Assembly: GCA_003170415.1 (NCBI GenBank) | Contig: PMZJ01000027.1 | Coordinates: 62,001 to 126,000 of the forward strand | Source of the DNA: Phycisphaerales bacterium | GTDB lineage: Bacteria > Planctomycetota > Phycisphaerae > Sedimentisphaerales > Anaerobacaceae | Length of the DNA: 64,000 nucleotides | Reading direction: 5' to 3' | In this document: positions 26,227 to 34,590 of the stretch, piece after piece | How the letters are laid out: each line of letters begins with the position of its first letter | Position numbering within the stretch: the first letter of the stretch is position 1 | Position numbers and translations under genes: made by a program | The notes under the pieces: model-generated | What the model was told of the DNA's origin: nothing | Databases searched by the model: none | Seen by the model: the letters and a program-made list of their open reading frames with translations, nothing else

Positions 26227-26385
26227 ATGGAAAGAACGCATTTGTGTCCCAGATGCACCAAACTGCTTATAAAGGACTATTACGCCTGTCCGGACTGTTC
26301 GCTGGAATTCAAGAAGAAGCCACTGACCACGGAATTGTCGATGTTTTTTCGGGCGGCAGCCATTTTTACGCACGGCACCCAATAA
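26227..26385 (+). pseudogene. Small zinc-ribbon protein, probably frameshifted
   Basis: A 52-codon ORF with a zinc ribbon, CPRCTKLLIKDYYACPDC, then K/P-rich and hydrophobic sequence. After the ribbon comes a run of six T (about 26343-26348). One extra T would give LSMFFSGGSHFYARHPIIGL (stop at 26394-26396), much like zinc-ribbon membrane proteins whose helix starts with F-P-G-x-G-H-F-Y. It is therefore read as a one-base loss in a T run, or a slippage site. It overlaps no other supported gene. Confidence 0.4.
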
Positions 26386-26737
26386 TTGGATTATAAGAAG
26401 CTGTTATAGGGACAATAGCGTTTGTTTTTTTTGTCACATTCACGACGACGTATTTTATCAGCCCCCCTTCCGCTCCGCGGGGGCATCGGTCTTCACCTGA
26501 ACCAGAAGAGGCGCTCGTTGCCGGCCGGCGTTCCCGTCAAATCGCAGGTTCTCAACAAATTCCAAAATATAACAGGTCGTTAGCGGCAACTACGCCCCCT
26601 TTGCCCAATGCGGCACCCATAGCGACGTTATTATAGGACATTAAGGGTGCCAATGGTTTATTGGTGTATGTACAACTAACATACATATCATTTGCAATCT
26701 AAAGAACAAACGAAAAGAGTGATTGACATTTTAGAGA

Positions 26738-26753
26738 TGTTTCACGTGAAACA
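26738..26753. promoter_or_regulatory. parS: parS site 1
   Basis: TGTTTCACGTGAAACA is an exact match to the bacterial parS consensus, a 16-bp palindrome bound by ParB. It lies 667 bases upstream of parB. Confidence 0.9.
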
Positions 26754-27252
26754 CGGCTCGGTGGAAGATGCGTTGCTCATTCATCACATTAGCCATAGCA
26801 ATCAAAATAGCTACCGCCCTCTCGATTCGAGTAAAATCGGCAAACATGCGAAACCAAAGTTCCATGTCATCAGCAAGATATGGAACCGGGTTAGAGTTGA
26901 AGTAGTACAGCATTATTGCTGCTCTGGCTTGGCGGCCTCAAGGGGTTGCAATGTGGCACATAGTGGGCTTGAGAAGCGAATGTAACCAGTGAAGCCAGGC
27001 GATTTCCAACTTGTTGTTCCGCTCTGATAGGTGGTAATGAAAAAATAAAAGGAATTTGATGGTGTCGCCGGCTATGCCCATCTTTCACTGGCCAAGCGCA
27101 TAGGCATAACCCGTATCCAGAAGCTGCCCACCTGCCACAGCAAATCCTAAATGTTGTTTCTCCGGTAGCCACGCAATCCGAGCCACGCACGATAGAGGAG
27201 AGTTGGAAAGCCACAGGGCTGCTGGGACATACAATCTTGACCCCATTGCAAA

Positions 27253-27268
27253 AGTTTCACGTGAAACA
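27253..27268. promoter_or_regulatory. parS: parS site 2
   Basis: AGTTTCACGTGAAACA matches the parS consensus except the first base; the inner 14 bases are a perfect palindrome. It lies 152 bases upstream of the parB start, so ParB spreading could also repress or modulate parB. Confidence 0.85.
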
Positions 27269-27419
27269 TTTTTTTTCACAGTGGGCAATTTTGTCTGGCA
27301 ACACTGGAGAGTTTACGCTACAAACACCGAAATATTTTGTGAAGACCTTAATGGTATTTGAAATAACCCGAAGCCATGGCTGGCGCAGAAAAAATTGGAA
27401 TTGTTGAAGGAGCGAAATA

Positions 27420-28367
27420 ATGACTGAAAAGATGGACAAACCCAAACATCTCGGCAGGGGGCTGGCGTCGCTTTTAGGTCCTATAACCACAAGCGAGCAG
27501 GAATCCCCCCTACCTATTCCGATAGCCGAAATAGACCATAACATCCTGTCGCATAACGACTTACGCTATTCGCTTCGAGAGATAAAGGTTGATGAAATTC
27601 AGCCAAATCCTTACCAGGTTCGTTTCATTTGGAATGAACAGGAGTTGGCGGAATTGGCGCAGTCAATCAAGGCAAACGGCGTGATTCAGCCGATTATTGT
27701 TCGGCCTATAAGTTCCGGTTACCAGCTTATTGCCGGCGAAAGGCGTTGGCGTGCGGCCAAGCTGGCGGGCCTGCAAATGGTTCCTGCGATTATCAGGCCT
27801 GTTAAGGACGATGAGATGCTCGAGCTGGCCCTGGTGGAAAATATCCATCGGGCAGACCTGAATCCCATCGAGCGAGCAAATGCATATCAAAGGTACTTAA
27901 GCACCTTATCGCTGACGCAGGCCGATGCTGCACAGCGGCTCGGAGAAGACAGGTCCGTGATAGCTAACTATTTGCGAATACTTGACTTACCATCGGAAAT
28001 CAAACAAATGCTAATCGAAGGCCAGCTAACAATGGGGCACGCTCGTGCGATACTGGCGTTACCAACCGATGAATTGAGGCGAAAACTTGCTAATCGGGCG
28101 ATGGCAGGGCGGTTAAGCGTAAGAGAGGTGGAACGGCTGGTTAGACAATACCTGACCGCAAATGATGCGCAAAAAGTAAAAATCAGGACAAGGCCGGCAC
28201 ATATACAGGACCTCGAAAGCCGGCTAAGCAAAGAACTTGGAACAAACGTGGCGATAGAGACACGCAAAAACGGAAAATGCGGAAGAATTGTTGTCGAGTT
28301 TCATTCGCTCGAAGAATTTGATAGAATTATGCAGCGTATCGGCGTAACAAGCGCCGAGGAAATTTAA
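27420..28367 (+). CDS. parB: Chromosome partitioning protein ParB
   Basis: 315 residues with the ParB CTP-binding motifs GERRWRAAK (106-114) and ENIHRADLNPIERA (140-153), an HTH (about 165-190, LTQADAAQRLGEDRSVIANYL) and a C-terminal dimerisation segment. The N-terminus has K-H-L-G-R-G-L-A-S-L-L-G, the stretch that in other ParB proteins contacts ParA. ParB binds parS and loads SMC; two parS sites lie just upstream. An AAGGAG ribosome-binding site lies 9 bases before the ATG. No parA neighbour is present. Confidence 0.93.
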   Translation: MTEKMDKPKHLGRGLASLLGPITTSEQESPLPIPIAEIDHNILSHNDLRYSLREIKVDEIQPNPYQVRFIWNEQELAELAQSIKANGVIQPIIVRPISSGYQLIAGERRWRAAKLAGLQMVPAIIRPVKDDEMLELALVENIHRADLNPIERANAYQRYLSTLSLTQADAAQRLGEDRSVIANYLRILDLPSEIKQMLIEGQLTMGHARAILALPTDELRRKLANRAMAGRLSVREVERLVRQYLTANDAQKVKIRTRPAHIQDLESRLSKELGTNVAIETRKNGKCGRIVVEFHSLEEFDRIMQRIGVTSAEEI

Positions 28368-28423
28368 AACGAACTTGAGATGTATTTGCTGCCCCGACGA
28401 GGGCCTGACGAAAGGCGTGTAAT

Positions 28424-29230
28424 ATGAAATGCCGGAATATAATGAAAGACATTGTGAATCTGATAAACTATGAAAAATCGGCAATAGCACTAAGTTTTAT
28501 TTTATGTCTTTGCTTGATCGGGCCTGGCGCTTTACGGACGGCGTATGGGCAGGGGAGTTTGGTGGAGACAGTCGGAACGATGGAGATATCGCAGGAGGTT
28601 GATAATGGTGTAAATCAGTCGGCGCCGAAGAGGTCGACTAACATTCGAAAGCCGGCGAGGGACGCAAACGCCGCAGCGGAACCCAACCGTGCGCCGGCAA
28701 ATGCGCCGGGTGGGCCTTATAACACTGGGACTGTTAATTCACCTGATTCGAATGAGCAAGAGCGGGCAGCGACGGGCGTTTCGATACCGTCAAAGGTCCC
28801 CGCTATGACTGCGGATACGAATGTCCCCGACGTAAACGATTTCAACACGTTCAAGCGGGAAATCGACCGTATTGATATGGAGGCACGCGGCGAAGATACC
28901 CAGTGGCTGGGAAAACCGGAGAAAAAACAGGAGCTTGCAAGGGCGATGGATGATGTGGTTGTCGCGGAATTAAGATTTCTGCGAAAAGTTGCCGCGGCCG
29001 CGAATGACACAAATACCGTAGAGGCAATAGACCTGGTATTGAAGAAGAGGCATGACCGCCTGAATAAACTGGTAACCAAACTTGAGAATGAAGCGAAGGA
29101 GGAGCGCCAACAGCAACGCGAACGCAGAGCACCCAGGACGGGTACGCAGCAGCAGACCCAGACCGAACGTCCCGTCAGGAGCACGAACCCGGTGCAGCGT
29201 GCAAAGGAAACCATTAACCAGGATCAGTAG
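28424..29230 (+). CDS. Exported low-complexity protein of unknown function
   Basis: 268 residues. A signal-like hydrophobic stretch (about 20-40, ending A-Y-G-Q) is followed by a disordered N/P/A/T-rich region (about 60-130). A charged helical part (about 130-225) and a Q/R/T-rich tail come next. No domain is recognised. It is plus-strand, 56 bases after parB and 142 before the signal peptidase gene. A second possible start is the ATG at 28442. Confidence 0.6.
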   Translation: MKCRNIMKDIVNLINYEKSAIALSFILCLCLIGPGALRTAYGQGSLVETVGTMEISQEVDNGVNQSAPKRSTNIRKPARDANAAAEPNRAPANAPGGPYNTGTVNSPDSNEQERAATGVSIPSKVPAMTADTNVPDVNDFNTFKREIDRIDMEARGEDTQWLGKPEKKQELARAMDDVVVAELRFLRKVAAAANDTNTVEAIDLVLKKRHDRLNKLVTKLENEAKEERQQQRERRAPRTGTQQQTQTERPVRSTNPVQRAKETINQDQ

Positions 29231-29372
29231 TTTCAGGATTGCCGTTGCGGCGGGGCCGCGGATGGCTGCTGTTATTGTCGAAACAGAGGCGCGGTTATAG
29301 TTGACCTGTCGTGGAGTTGGCCGCATAATAGTCCCCTTGATTTCTGATAACGGAGATATCTGTTGAAAATTT

Positions 29373-30869
29373 ATGACGAAGGATATGGAAACAAAATCGA
29401 GAAGCCGCGCGGCCGAGATAGCCAGCACATTTGAATGGCTTATAACGGCCTTTGCGCTGGCGTTTGTGTTTCGCGCGTTTGTGATGGAGGCGTTTCGTAT
29501 CCCGACGGGCAGTATGGCCGACACGCTGCTGGGCGCGCATTACACGATGCGATGCACACAGTGCGGCTACAAGTACTACTACGGACAAAATATTTATGCG
29601 CCGGCACGACTCAGGGGGCAGACCAGGCAGGAGTATTCCCGCTGTCCGAGCTGCGGGTATTATCAGATTACCGCCGGCGATATGTCGCCTTCGAGCGGCG
29701 ACCGGATATTAGTGCTGAAAAGCATTTATCAGTTTGAGGAGCCGAAGCAGTGGGACGTGGTGGTTTTCAAGAATCCGCTTGACCCGTCGGAGAATTATAT
29801 AAAACGGCTGGCTGGCCGGCCCGGCGAGACGGTTGAGATAATCGACGGGGACGTTTATATCAACGGGCAAATCAGCAGAAAGCCGGCGAAGGTTCAGGAA
29901 GAGTTGTGGATGCCGATTTACGACAATGATTACCAGCCGGCCCGGCCTGAGGAGCCGGCGTTTAACAGGCATACCTGGCAGCGGCCGTTCAGAAACGACG
30001 AGGGCTCGAAGTGGACTATAGCGGACGACAGCCCGACGATTTTCCGGCTTACCGGCGACCCCAACGAGAAAAATACGCTTGTTTACGATACGACGCGAGG
30101 CAATGATTTCAGGGCGACATACGCGTATGATGAGATTATGGATTACAGAGCTATGCCTTACTGCAGCGACCTGATGGTCCGCTTTTGGGTCAACTCAGGC
30201 CGGCCTGAGGGGCTTGCGGGGGCGTCGTTGAGCAAATACGGGATACAATACACAGGCCGGGTTGATTTTAGAGGACAAATGACAATATCCCGGCTTGCGG
30301 ACGGCAATGAGCAGGTGCTGGCGACTAAAACGATTGGCCCGTTGGCGGTTGGCAGCCAAAGGATGTTCAGGTTTGCCAATGTTGACCACGAACTGGTGCT
30401 GGAATTTGGCGACGAGAAGCTGACCAAAGACCTTGGCCGGGGGCCGAATGACGCAGGGGCCAGGAATACGGGTATCGAGCCGGAGGCGAGGATTTTCGGC
30501 GCGGGAGAAATCACGGTTTCGCACCTGGCGTTGTTCAGGGACATTCACTATACCGGCAGAAATCCGAACACCAACGAGCCGGGCAGGGCTACCGAGGGCA
30601 ATCCGCTGACGCTCAAAGCGGACCAGTTCTTTATGCTGGGAGATAACAGCCCTCGCAGCGAAGACGGCAGATGGTGGGCACGGCCGGGTAAGGGAAACAA
30701 CGGTAAAGTGTATGCCGAGGGTATCGTCCCTCGCGAATATCTCATAGGCAAGGCCTTGTTCGTATATTGGCCCGCCGGCTTCAAACCTTTCCCGAAATTC
30801 CCCCTGTCGATTGTTCCAAACGTCGGCGAAATCCGCTTCATTTACGGCGGCTCAGATAAGACCATGTAG
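29373..30869 (+). CDS. lepB: Signal peptidase I with zinc-ribbon and beta-rich insertions
   Basis: 498 residues, against about 200-320 for usual LepB. An N-terminal membrane helix precedes the catalytic Ser47 (PTGSM) and Lys144 (NYIKRLAG). The S26 box LGDNSPRSEDGRWW lies near 425. Two insertions are unusual: a zinc ribbon (C61-x2-C64 and C91-x2-C94) between the Ser and Lys boxes, and about 240 residues between the Lys and C-terminal boxes that look like a beta-sandwich (FRATYAYDEIMDYRAMPYCS onward). It cleaves signal peptides on the outer face of the inner membrane. The insertions may alter substrate choice or bind a partner. Confidence 0.85.
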   Translation: MTKDMETKSRSRAAEIASTFEWLITAFALAFVFRAFVMEAFRIPTGSMADTLLGAHYTMRCTQCGYKYYYGQNIYAPARLRGQTRQEYSRCPSCGYYQITAGDMSPSSGDRILVLKSIYQFEEPKQWDVVVFKNPLDPSENYIKRLAGRPGETVEIIDGDVYINGQISRKPAKVQEELWMPIYDNDYQPARPEEPAFNRHTWQRPFRNDEGSKWTIADDSPTIFRLTGDPNEKNTLVYDTTRGNDFRATYAYDEIMDYRAMPYCSDLMVRFWVNSGRPEGLAGASLSKYGIQYTGRVDFRGQMTISRLADGNEQVLATKTIGPLAVGSQRMFRFANVDHELVLEFGDEKLTKDLGRGPNDAGARNTGIEPEARIFGAGEITVSHLALFRDIHYTGRNPNTNEPGRATEGNPLTLKADQFFMLGDNSPRSEDGRWWARPGKGNNGKVYAEGIVPREYLIGKALFVYWPAGFKPFPKFPLSIVPNVGEIRFIYGGSDKTM

Positions 30870-30932
30870 CGTTCCTTCGATTGCCAGGAAGGAAACAATC
30901 GATGTTAATCCTGTAGTGATGGGCTGTATATT

Positions 30933-31877
30933 ATGAAAAAATCAATAAGACACGAATTGTTCGAGCGTTGTCCGAAAAATCCCATACTCACTGTCGAGGA
31001 CTGGCCATATCCCGCCAACGCGGTTTTTAACGCTGCTGCCGCAATCGTGGACGGCGAAACGCTTCTTCTGGTTCGGGTGGAGGATTTTCGCGGCGCTTCT
31101 CATTTGACCGTTGCCAGGAGCAAAGACGGTATAAGCAATTGGCGAATCGACGAACAGCCGACGTTTGCGCCGAGTCCCGCGCATCCCGAGGAAGTTTGGG
31201 GTATAGAGGACCCTCGGATAACCTGGCTCGATGAGCTGAAGGAATGGGCGATTACATACACCGCGTTTTCATCGGGCGGGCCTTTGGTGTCACTGGCCAC
31301 TACGAAGGATTTTAAAAAGTTCTCGCGGTTAGGCCCCGTGATGCCGCCGGAAGACAAGGACGCCGCGATTTTCCCTGTAAAAATCAACGGCCTGTGGGCG
31401 ATGCTGCATCGGCCCGTCGTCGGCTTCCCGCACATAGAGGGACATATCTGGTTGTCGTTTTCGCCAAACCTCAAACACTGGGGCGAGCATCACATTCTGC
31501 TTCGCGCCAGGCAGGGGAGCTGGTGGGACGCGAGCAAGATAGGTCTTTCAGCGCCGCCGATACAGACAAAGCACGGCTGGTTGATTTTGTATCACGGGGT
31601 TCGGACGACGGCATCCGGCTCAATATATCGGCTTGGGCTTGCGCTGCTTGATTTGGAAAAGCCGGTGAAGGTTTTGCGACGGTCCGACGAATGGGTATTT
31701 GGGCCCAAGGCATCGTATGAGCGTGAGGGCGACGTGGATGACGTAGTTTTCCCCTGCGGCTGGACGGCGCAAGACGGAACGGTTTATATGTATTATGGTG
31801 CGGCGGATTCCTGCATCGCCCTTGCCACGGCAAAATTAAAAGACCTTATCGATTACGTTCTCGCCTGTCCCGGTTAG
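30933..31877 (+). CDS. GH130 family glycoside phosphorylase/hydrolase
   Basis: 314 residues of a five-bladed beta-propeller. Features typical of GH130 are N-P-I-L near the start, VWGIEDPRITWLDE, AAIFPVKINGLWAMLHRP and LGLALLDLEKPVKVLRRSDEWVFGP. The family cleaves beta-mannosides, often by phosphorolysis; the linkage here is not known. No signal peptide is seen, so it is likely cytoplasmic. Its TAG stop overlaps the stop of the minus-strand ABC ATPase by 3 bases. Confidence 0.83.
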   Translation: MKKSIRHELFERCPKNPILTVEDWPYPANAVFNAAAAIVDGETLLLVRVEDFRGASHLTVARSKDGISNWRIDEQPTFAPSPAHPEEVWGIEDPRITWLDELKEWAITYTAFSSGGPLVSLATTKDFKKFSRLGPVMPPEDKDAAIFPVKINGLWAMLHRPVVGFPHIEGHIWLSFSPNLKHWGEHHILLRARQGSWWDASKIGLSAPPIQTKHGWLILYHGVRTTASGSIYRLGLALLDLEKPVKVLRRSDEWVFGPKASYEREGDVDDVVFPCGWTAQDGTVYMYYGAADSCIALATAKLKDLIDYVLACPG

Positions 31878-32686
31878 AAGCCGGGCGGGGACGATTGGCT
31901 TTTGGTGAACTTGCCTAACGGGAAAAAGAATTTCGTTTGGCCTATTTGAGCGGAGAGCGTCTGGACGCCAAAGACGCGTTCGATTCGCTCGGTTGTGAGG
32001 ATTTCCTGAGTTGTGCCGAAGTCGTAACTGCCGTCGGCAGAGAGCAGCAGAATCATATCGCTGTATTGTGCGGCTAAATTGATATCGTGCGTTACCGACA
32101 CAATCGTCTTTTGTTTTTCTATTTGCATTTTTTTCAGCAGGTCATAAATACCTACCTGGTGTTTCATATCGAGAAAGCTCGTCGGCTCATCGAGAAGCAG
32201 CATTGGCGTCTGCTGCGCAAGTGCGCGGGCGATGAAAATTTGCTGGCGTTCGCCGCCGCTAAGATGCCCCAGGGGCCTGTCGGCGAATCGCGTGGTATCA
32301 GTCATTTCGAGCGCCTCGGCTACAGCTTTTCTGTCGGCATCGGTCTCGAACGCAAGCGCACCCAAATAGGGCGTTCTGGCCATTGAAACAACCTGTGCCG
32401 CGGAAAACTCGAAGACCGGGACAAATTCCTGACGCACGACGGCTATTTTTTTGGCGAGCCGCCTGACGGAATACGAGTTTATCGGTTTCGAGTCGATTTC
32501 GATTGAGCCGGAGGCGGGCTTTAAAAGGCCTGAGAGTAAATTCAGAAGCGTTGTCTTGCCCGCGCCATTGGGGCCTGCGATTGACAAAAATGTGCCGGCG
32601 GAGATTTCAAAGCTGAGGTTCTTTAGTATCTGGGCTTGTGGCCCATAAGAAAAACCAAGATTTTCGACTTGTATGCAAATGCTCAT
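31874..32686 (-). CDS. ABC importer ATP-binding protein (BtuD/FecE type)
   Basis: 270 residues. Walker A GPNGAGKTT (38-46), signature LSGGERQQ near 141 and Walker B LLLDEPTSFLD near 163. It is the ATPase for the permease and binding protein upstream, in a vitamin B12- or siderophore-type import operon. The gene overlaps the permease stop by 4 bases. The substrate is not proven; no cobalamin riboswitch was recognised. Confidence 0.87.
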   Translation of the reverse strand: MSICIQVENLGFSYGPQAQILKNLSFEISAGTFLSIAGPNGAGKTTLLNLLSGLLKPASGSIEIDSKPINSYSVRRLAKKIAVVRQEFVPVFEFSAAQVVSMARTPYLGALAFETDADRKAVAEALEMTDTTRFADRPLGHLSGGERQQIFIARALAQQTPMLLLDEPTSFLDMKHQVGIYDLLKKMQIEKQKTIVSVTHDINLAAQYSDMILLLSADGSYDFGTTQEILTTERIERVFGVQTLSAQIGQTKFFFPLGKFTKSQSSPPGF

Positions 32687-33714
32687 CGCAGAGTCCCCAC
32701 TTTCTTGCTGTATCTGGAAAGCAGGACCAAGAATACCGGTCCGCCGATGATGGCGGTTATTACGCCCACCGGAAGCTGAGCCGGCGAGATTATAGTGCGA
32801 GCGATTGTGTCGCAGATGACGACAAAAGCTGCGCCAAGTAATGCGCTTGTTGGTAATAGCTGACGGTGGTCGGGGCCGAAAATAAGACGAACCGAATGCG
32901 GGACGACTAATCCCACGAAGCCAACCAGTCCGCTCAGGCCGACAGCGACGGCGGTGATGAAAGACGCGAGGGCGAATGCGACCAAAGTAATCTTGCGAGG
33001 ATTGACGCCTAATGATTGCGCCTCACCGGCACCGAATGCCAGGACGTTTAGTTTTTGGCTGATTGTGAATAATCCCGCGATGCCGGCGATTATGAATATC
33101 GCGCTGGCGAGCAGTGTTGGAAAATCTTTTTCGCCGATACTGCCCATAAGCCACATAATCGTGGAGCGCAATTGTTCGCTATCTATCAGGGAGGTCATCA
33201 ACATTATCACCGCGGAGAAAAACGCGTTGATGACCACACCCGCCAAAAGCAAACTGGTTACCGTTGAACCGCCTGCCAAATGTCCCGTGAACCAGACCAG
33301 CCAGACGGTGCCGATAGCGAACAAAAACGCCATCCCGGCCATTGGTGAGCCGCCCAGGAACGACCAGCTTACCCCGGCAAGCGCAGCCGTCATCACGCCC
33401 AAAGCCGCGCCGCTTGATATGCCGAGGATATATGGTTCTGCGAGCGGGTTGCGTAAGATTGCCTGAAGGGCGACTCCGCTCGCGGCTAATGCCGCCCCGA
33501 CAAGCGCAGCGAGAATTATTCGCGGGATGCGAACACGGACGAATATATCATAATCGGTATTCTGGCCCGGCTTGTCGCCAGGCCCGGCGAAAACCGCAGA
33601 CAGCGATATTTTTTGTGTCCCCACAAGCGAACATACAAACATCACAATGACGAGCGCCGCTAAGCACAGGACGATTTTGGTAATCAAACTTCTTGGCGTC
33701 AGCAGGTCAGTCAT
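32683..33714 (-). CDS. FecCD/BtuC family permease
   Basis: 343 residues with about 10 predicted membrane helices. Family motifs include VRIPRIILAALVGAALAASGVALQAILRNPLAEPYILGISSGAALG and GLIGFVGLVVPH-like GLVGFVGLVVPHSVRLIFGPDHR. It forms the inner-membrane channel with the ATPase downstream and overlaps the binding-protein gene by 8 bases. Confidence 0.9.
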   Translation of the reverse strand: MTDLLTPRSLITKIVLCLAALVIVMFVCSLVGTQKISLSAVFAGPGDKPGQNTDYDIFVRVRIPRIILAALVGAALAASGVALQAILRNPLAEPYILGISSGAALGVMTAALAGVSWSFLGGSPMAGMAFLFAIGTVWLVWFTGHLAGGSTVTSLLLAGVVINAFFSAVIMLMTSLIDSEQLRSTIMWLMGSIGEKDFPTLLASAIFIIAGIAGLFTISQKLNVLAFGAGEAQSLGVNPRKITLVAFALASFITAVAVGLSGLVGFVGLVVPHSVRLIFGPDHRQLLPTSALLGAAFVVICDTIARTIISPAQLPVGVITAIIGGPVFLVLLSRYSKKVGTLR

Positions 33715-34588
33715 TTGTGCGTTTGGTCTCCCGGTTCAAGTTCTTTGGCTGCGAGAATAATTCCGGGTGCAGCAGCTTTGCGACGGCCTTTACGCCCTCC
33801 GGCAGGCGAGGCCCCAGCCGAAGCACAGTGTCGGCTTCTATGACGTAAACTTTTTTATCTTTCACCGCCGGCAGATTAGCATATCTGCTCCAGAATTTCT
33901 CGGCGGCCTCCTGCTGTTTTGTAATATCCTCTGTCCCCATCGCCGATTGGATTATTACCTCGGCGCCGCAGGTCAGGATTGTTTCTGTTCCGACGGATGG
34001 ATACTGGTCGCCGGTTGGTTCAATGACGTTTTGTCCGCCCGCCAAATCTATTATCTCATTTACGAATGTTTTTACGCCCACGACCCGCATCGGCTCGGTC
34101 TGCACTGCCCAGAGGACTTTGACCTTTTTTGCGGTGGATGCTTTAATACGGATTTGGTCGAGTTCGCTTTTTATTTTAGCGGCAAGCGTTTCGGCTTTAT
34201 CCGGGCAGCCGGCGCCTTGGCCGATGCTTAAGATGGTATTGTAAAGCTCTTCAATTGATTCCACCCGCAGAGAAAGGACGTTTATGCCCGACCTTTTGAG
34301 CGTTTCCGCGACCTCTTTGTGCTGAAGGAACGACTCGCATACGACTAAATCGGGTTTGGCGGCAATAATCGTTTCGGTATTGGGCTGCCAGAATGTCCCC
34401 ATCTTTGGTTTTTGTTTTGCTTCGGCTGGCCAGTCGCTGTCGCTTGAAACACCGACAACTTTGTCGCCAAGTCCGAGAGCAAAAACAATTTCGGTGAGAT
34501 TTGGCGACAGTGAAACTATTCTCTGCGGCGGGCTGGCGGCAGCGCCGCAAAAAACAGCAATTAATAATAGCGCTGATATATTTTTCAT
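33707..34588 (-). CDS. Periplasmic substrate-binding protein (BtuF type)
   Basis: 293 residues. A signal peptide (MKNISALLLIAVFCGAAAS) precedes the Peripla_BP_2 fold: PQRIVSLSPNLTEIVFALGLGDKVVGVSSDSDWP at the start, WAVQTEPMRVVGVKTFVNEIIDLAGGQNV in the middle. It would capture B12 or a metal chelate and feed the importer encoded next. It begins 2 bases after the mutL stop, so it is read in one operon with mutL. Confidence 0.85.
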   Translation of the reverse strand: MKNISALLLIAVFCGAAASPPQRIVSLSPNLTEIVFALGLGDKVVGVSSDSDWPAEAKQKPKMGTFWQPNTETIIAAKPDLVVCESFLQHKEVAETLKRSGINVLSLRVESIEELYNTILSIGQGAGCPDKAETLAAKIKSELDQIRIKASTAKKVKVLWAVQTEPMRVVGVKTFVNEIIDLAGGQNVIEPTGDQYPSVGTETILTCGAEVIIQSAMGTEDITKQQEAAEKFWSRYANLPAVKDKKVYVIEADTVLRLGPRLPEGVKAVAKLLHPELFSQPKNLNRETKRTND

Positions 34589-34590
34589 AC

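Larger units (their letters stand above)
26386..27419. other. Gene-free stretch containing the parS region
   Basis: No convincing gene is seen on either strand; ORFs here have no recognisable domain. The stretch holds the two parS sites and an inverted pair TGTATGT/ACATACA (26665-26685) upstream of the first. A parA gene, usually next to parB, is not present. I saw no DnaA-box cluster (TTATCCACA), so nothing supports an origin in this stretch itself. Confidence 0.55.

Noticed and set aside
26891-27288. Minus-strand ORFs of 107 and 67 residues between the parS sites
   Set aside because: They have no domain or ribosome-binding site; VSRETF in one of them is just the translation of parS.
26386-27419. 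Replication origin
   Set aside because: parS sites are present, but no DnaA-box cluster, AT-rich unwinding region or dnaA gene was seen.
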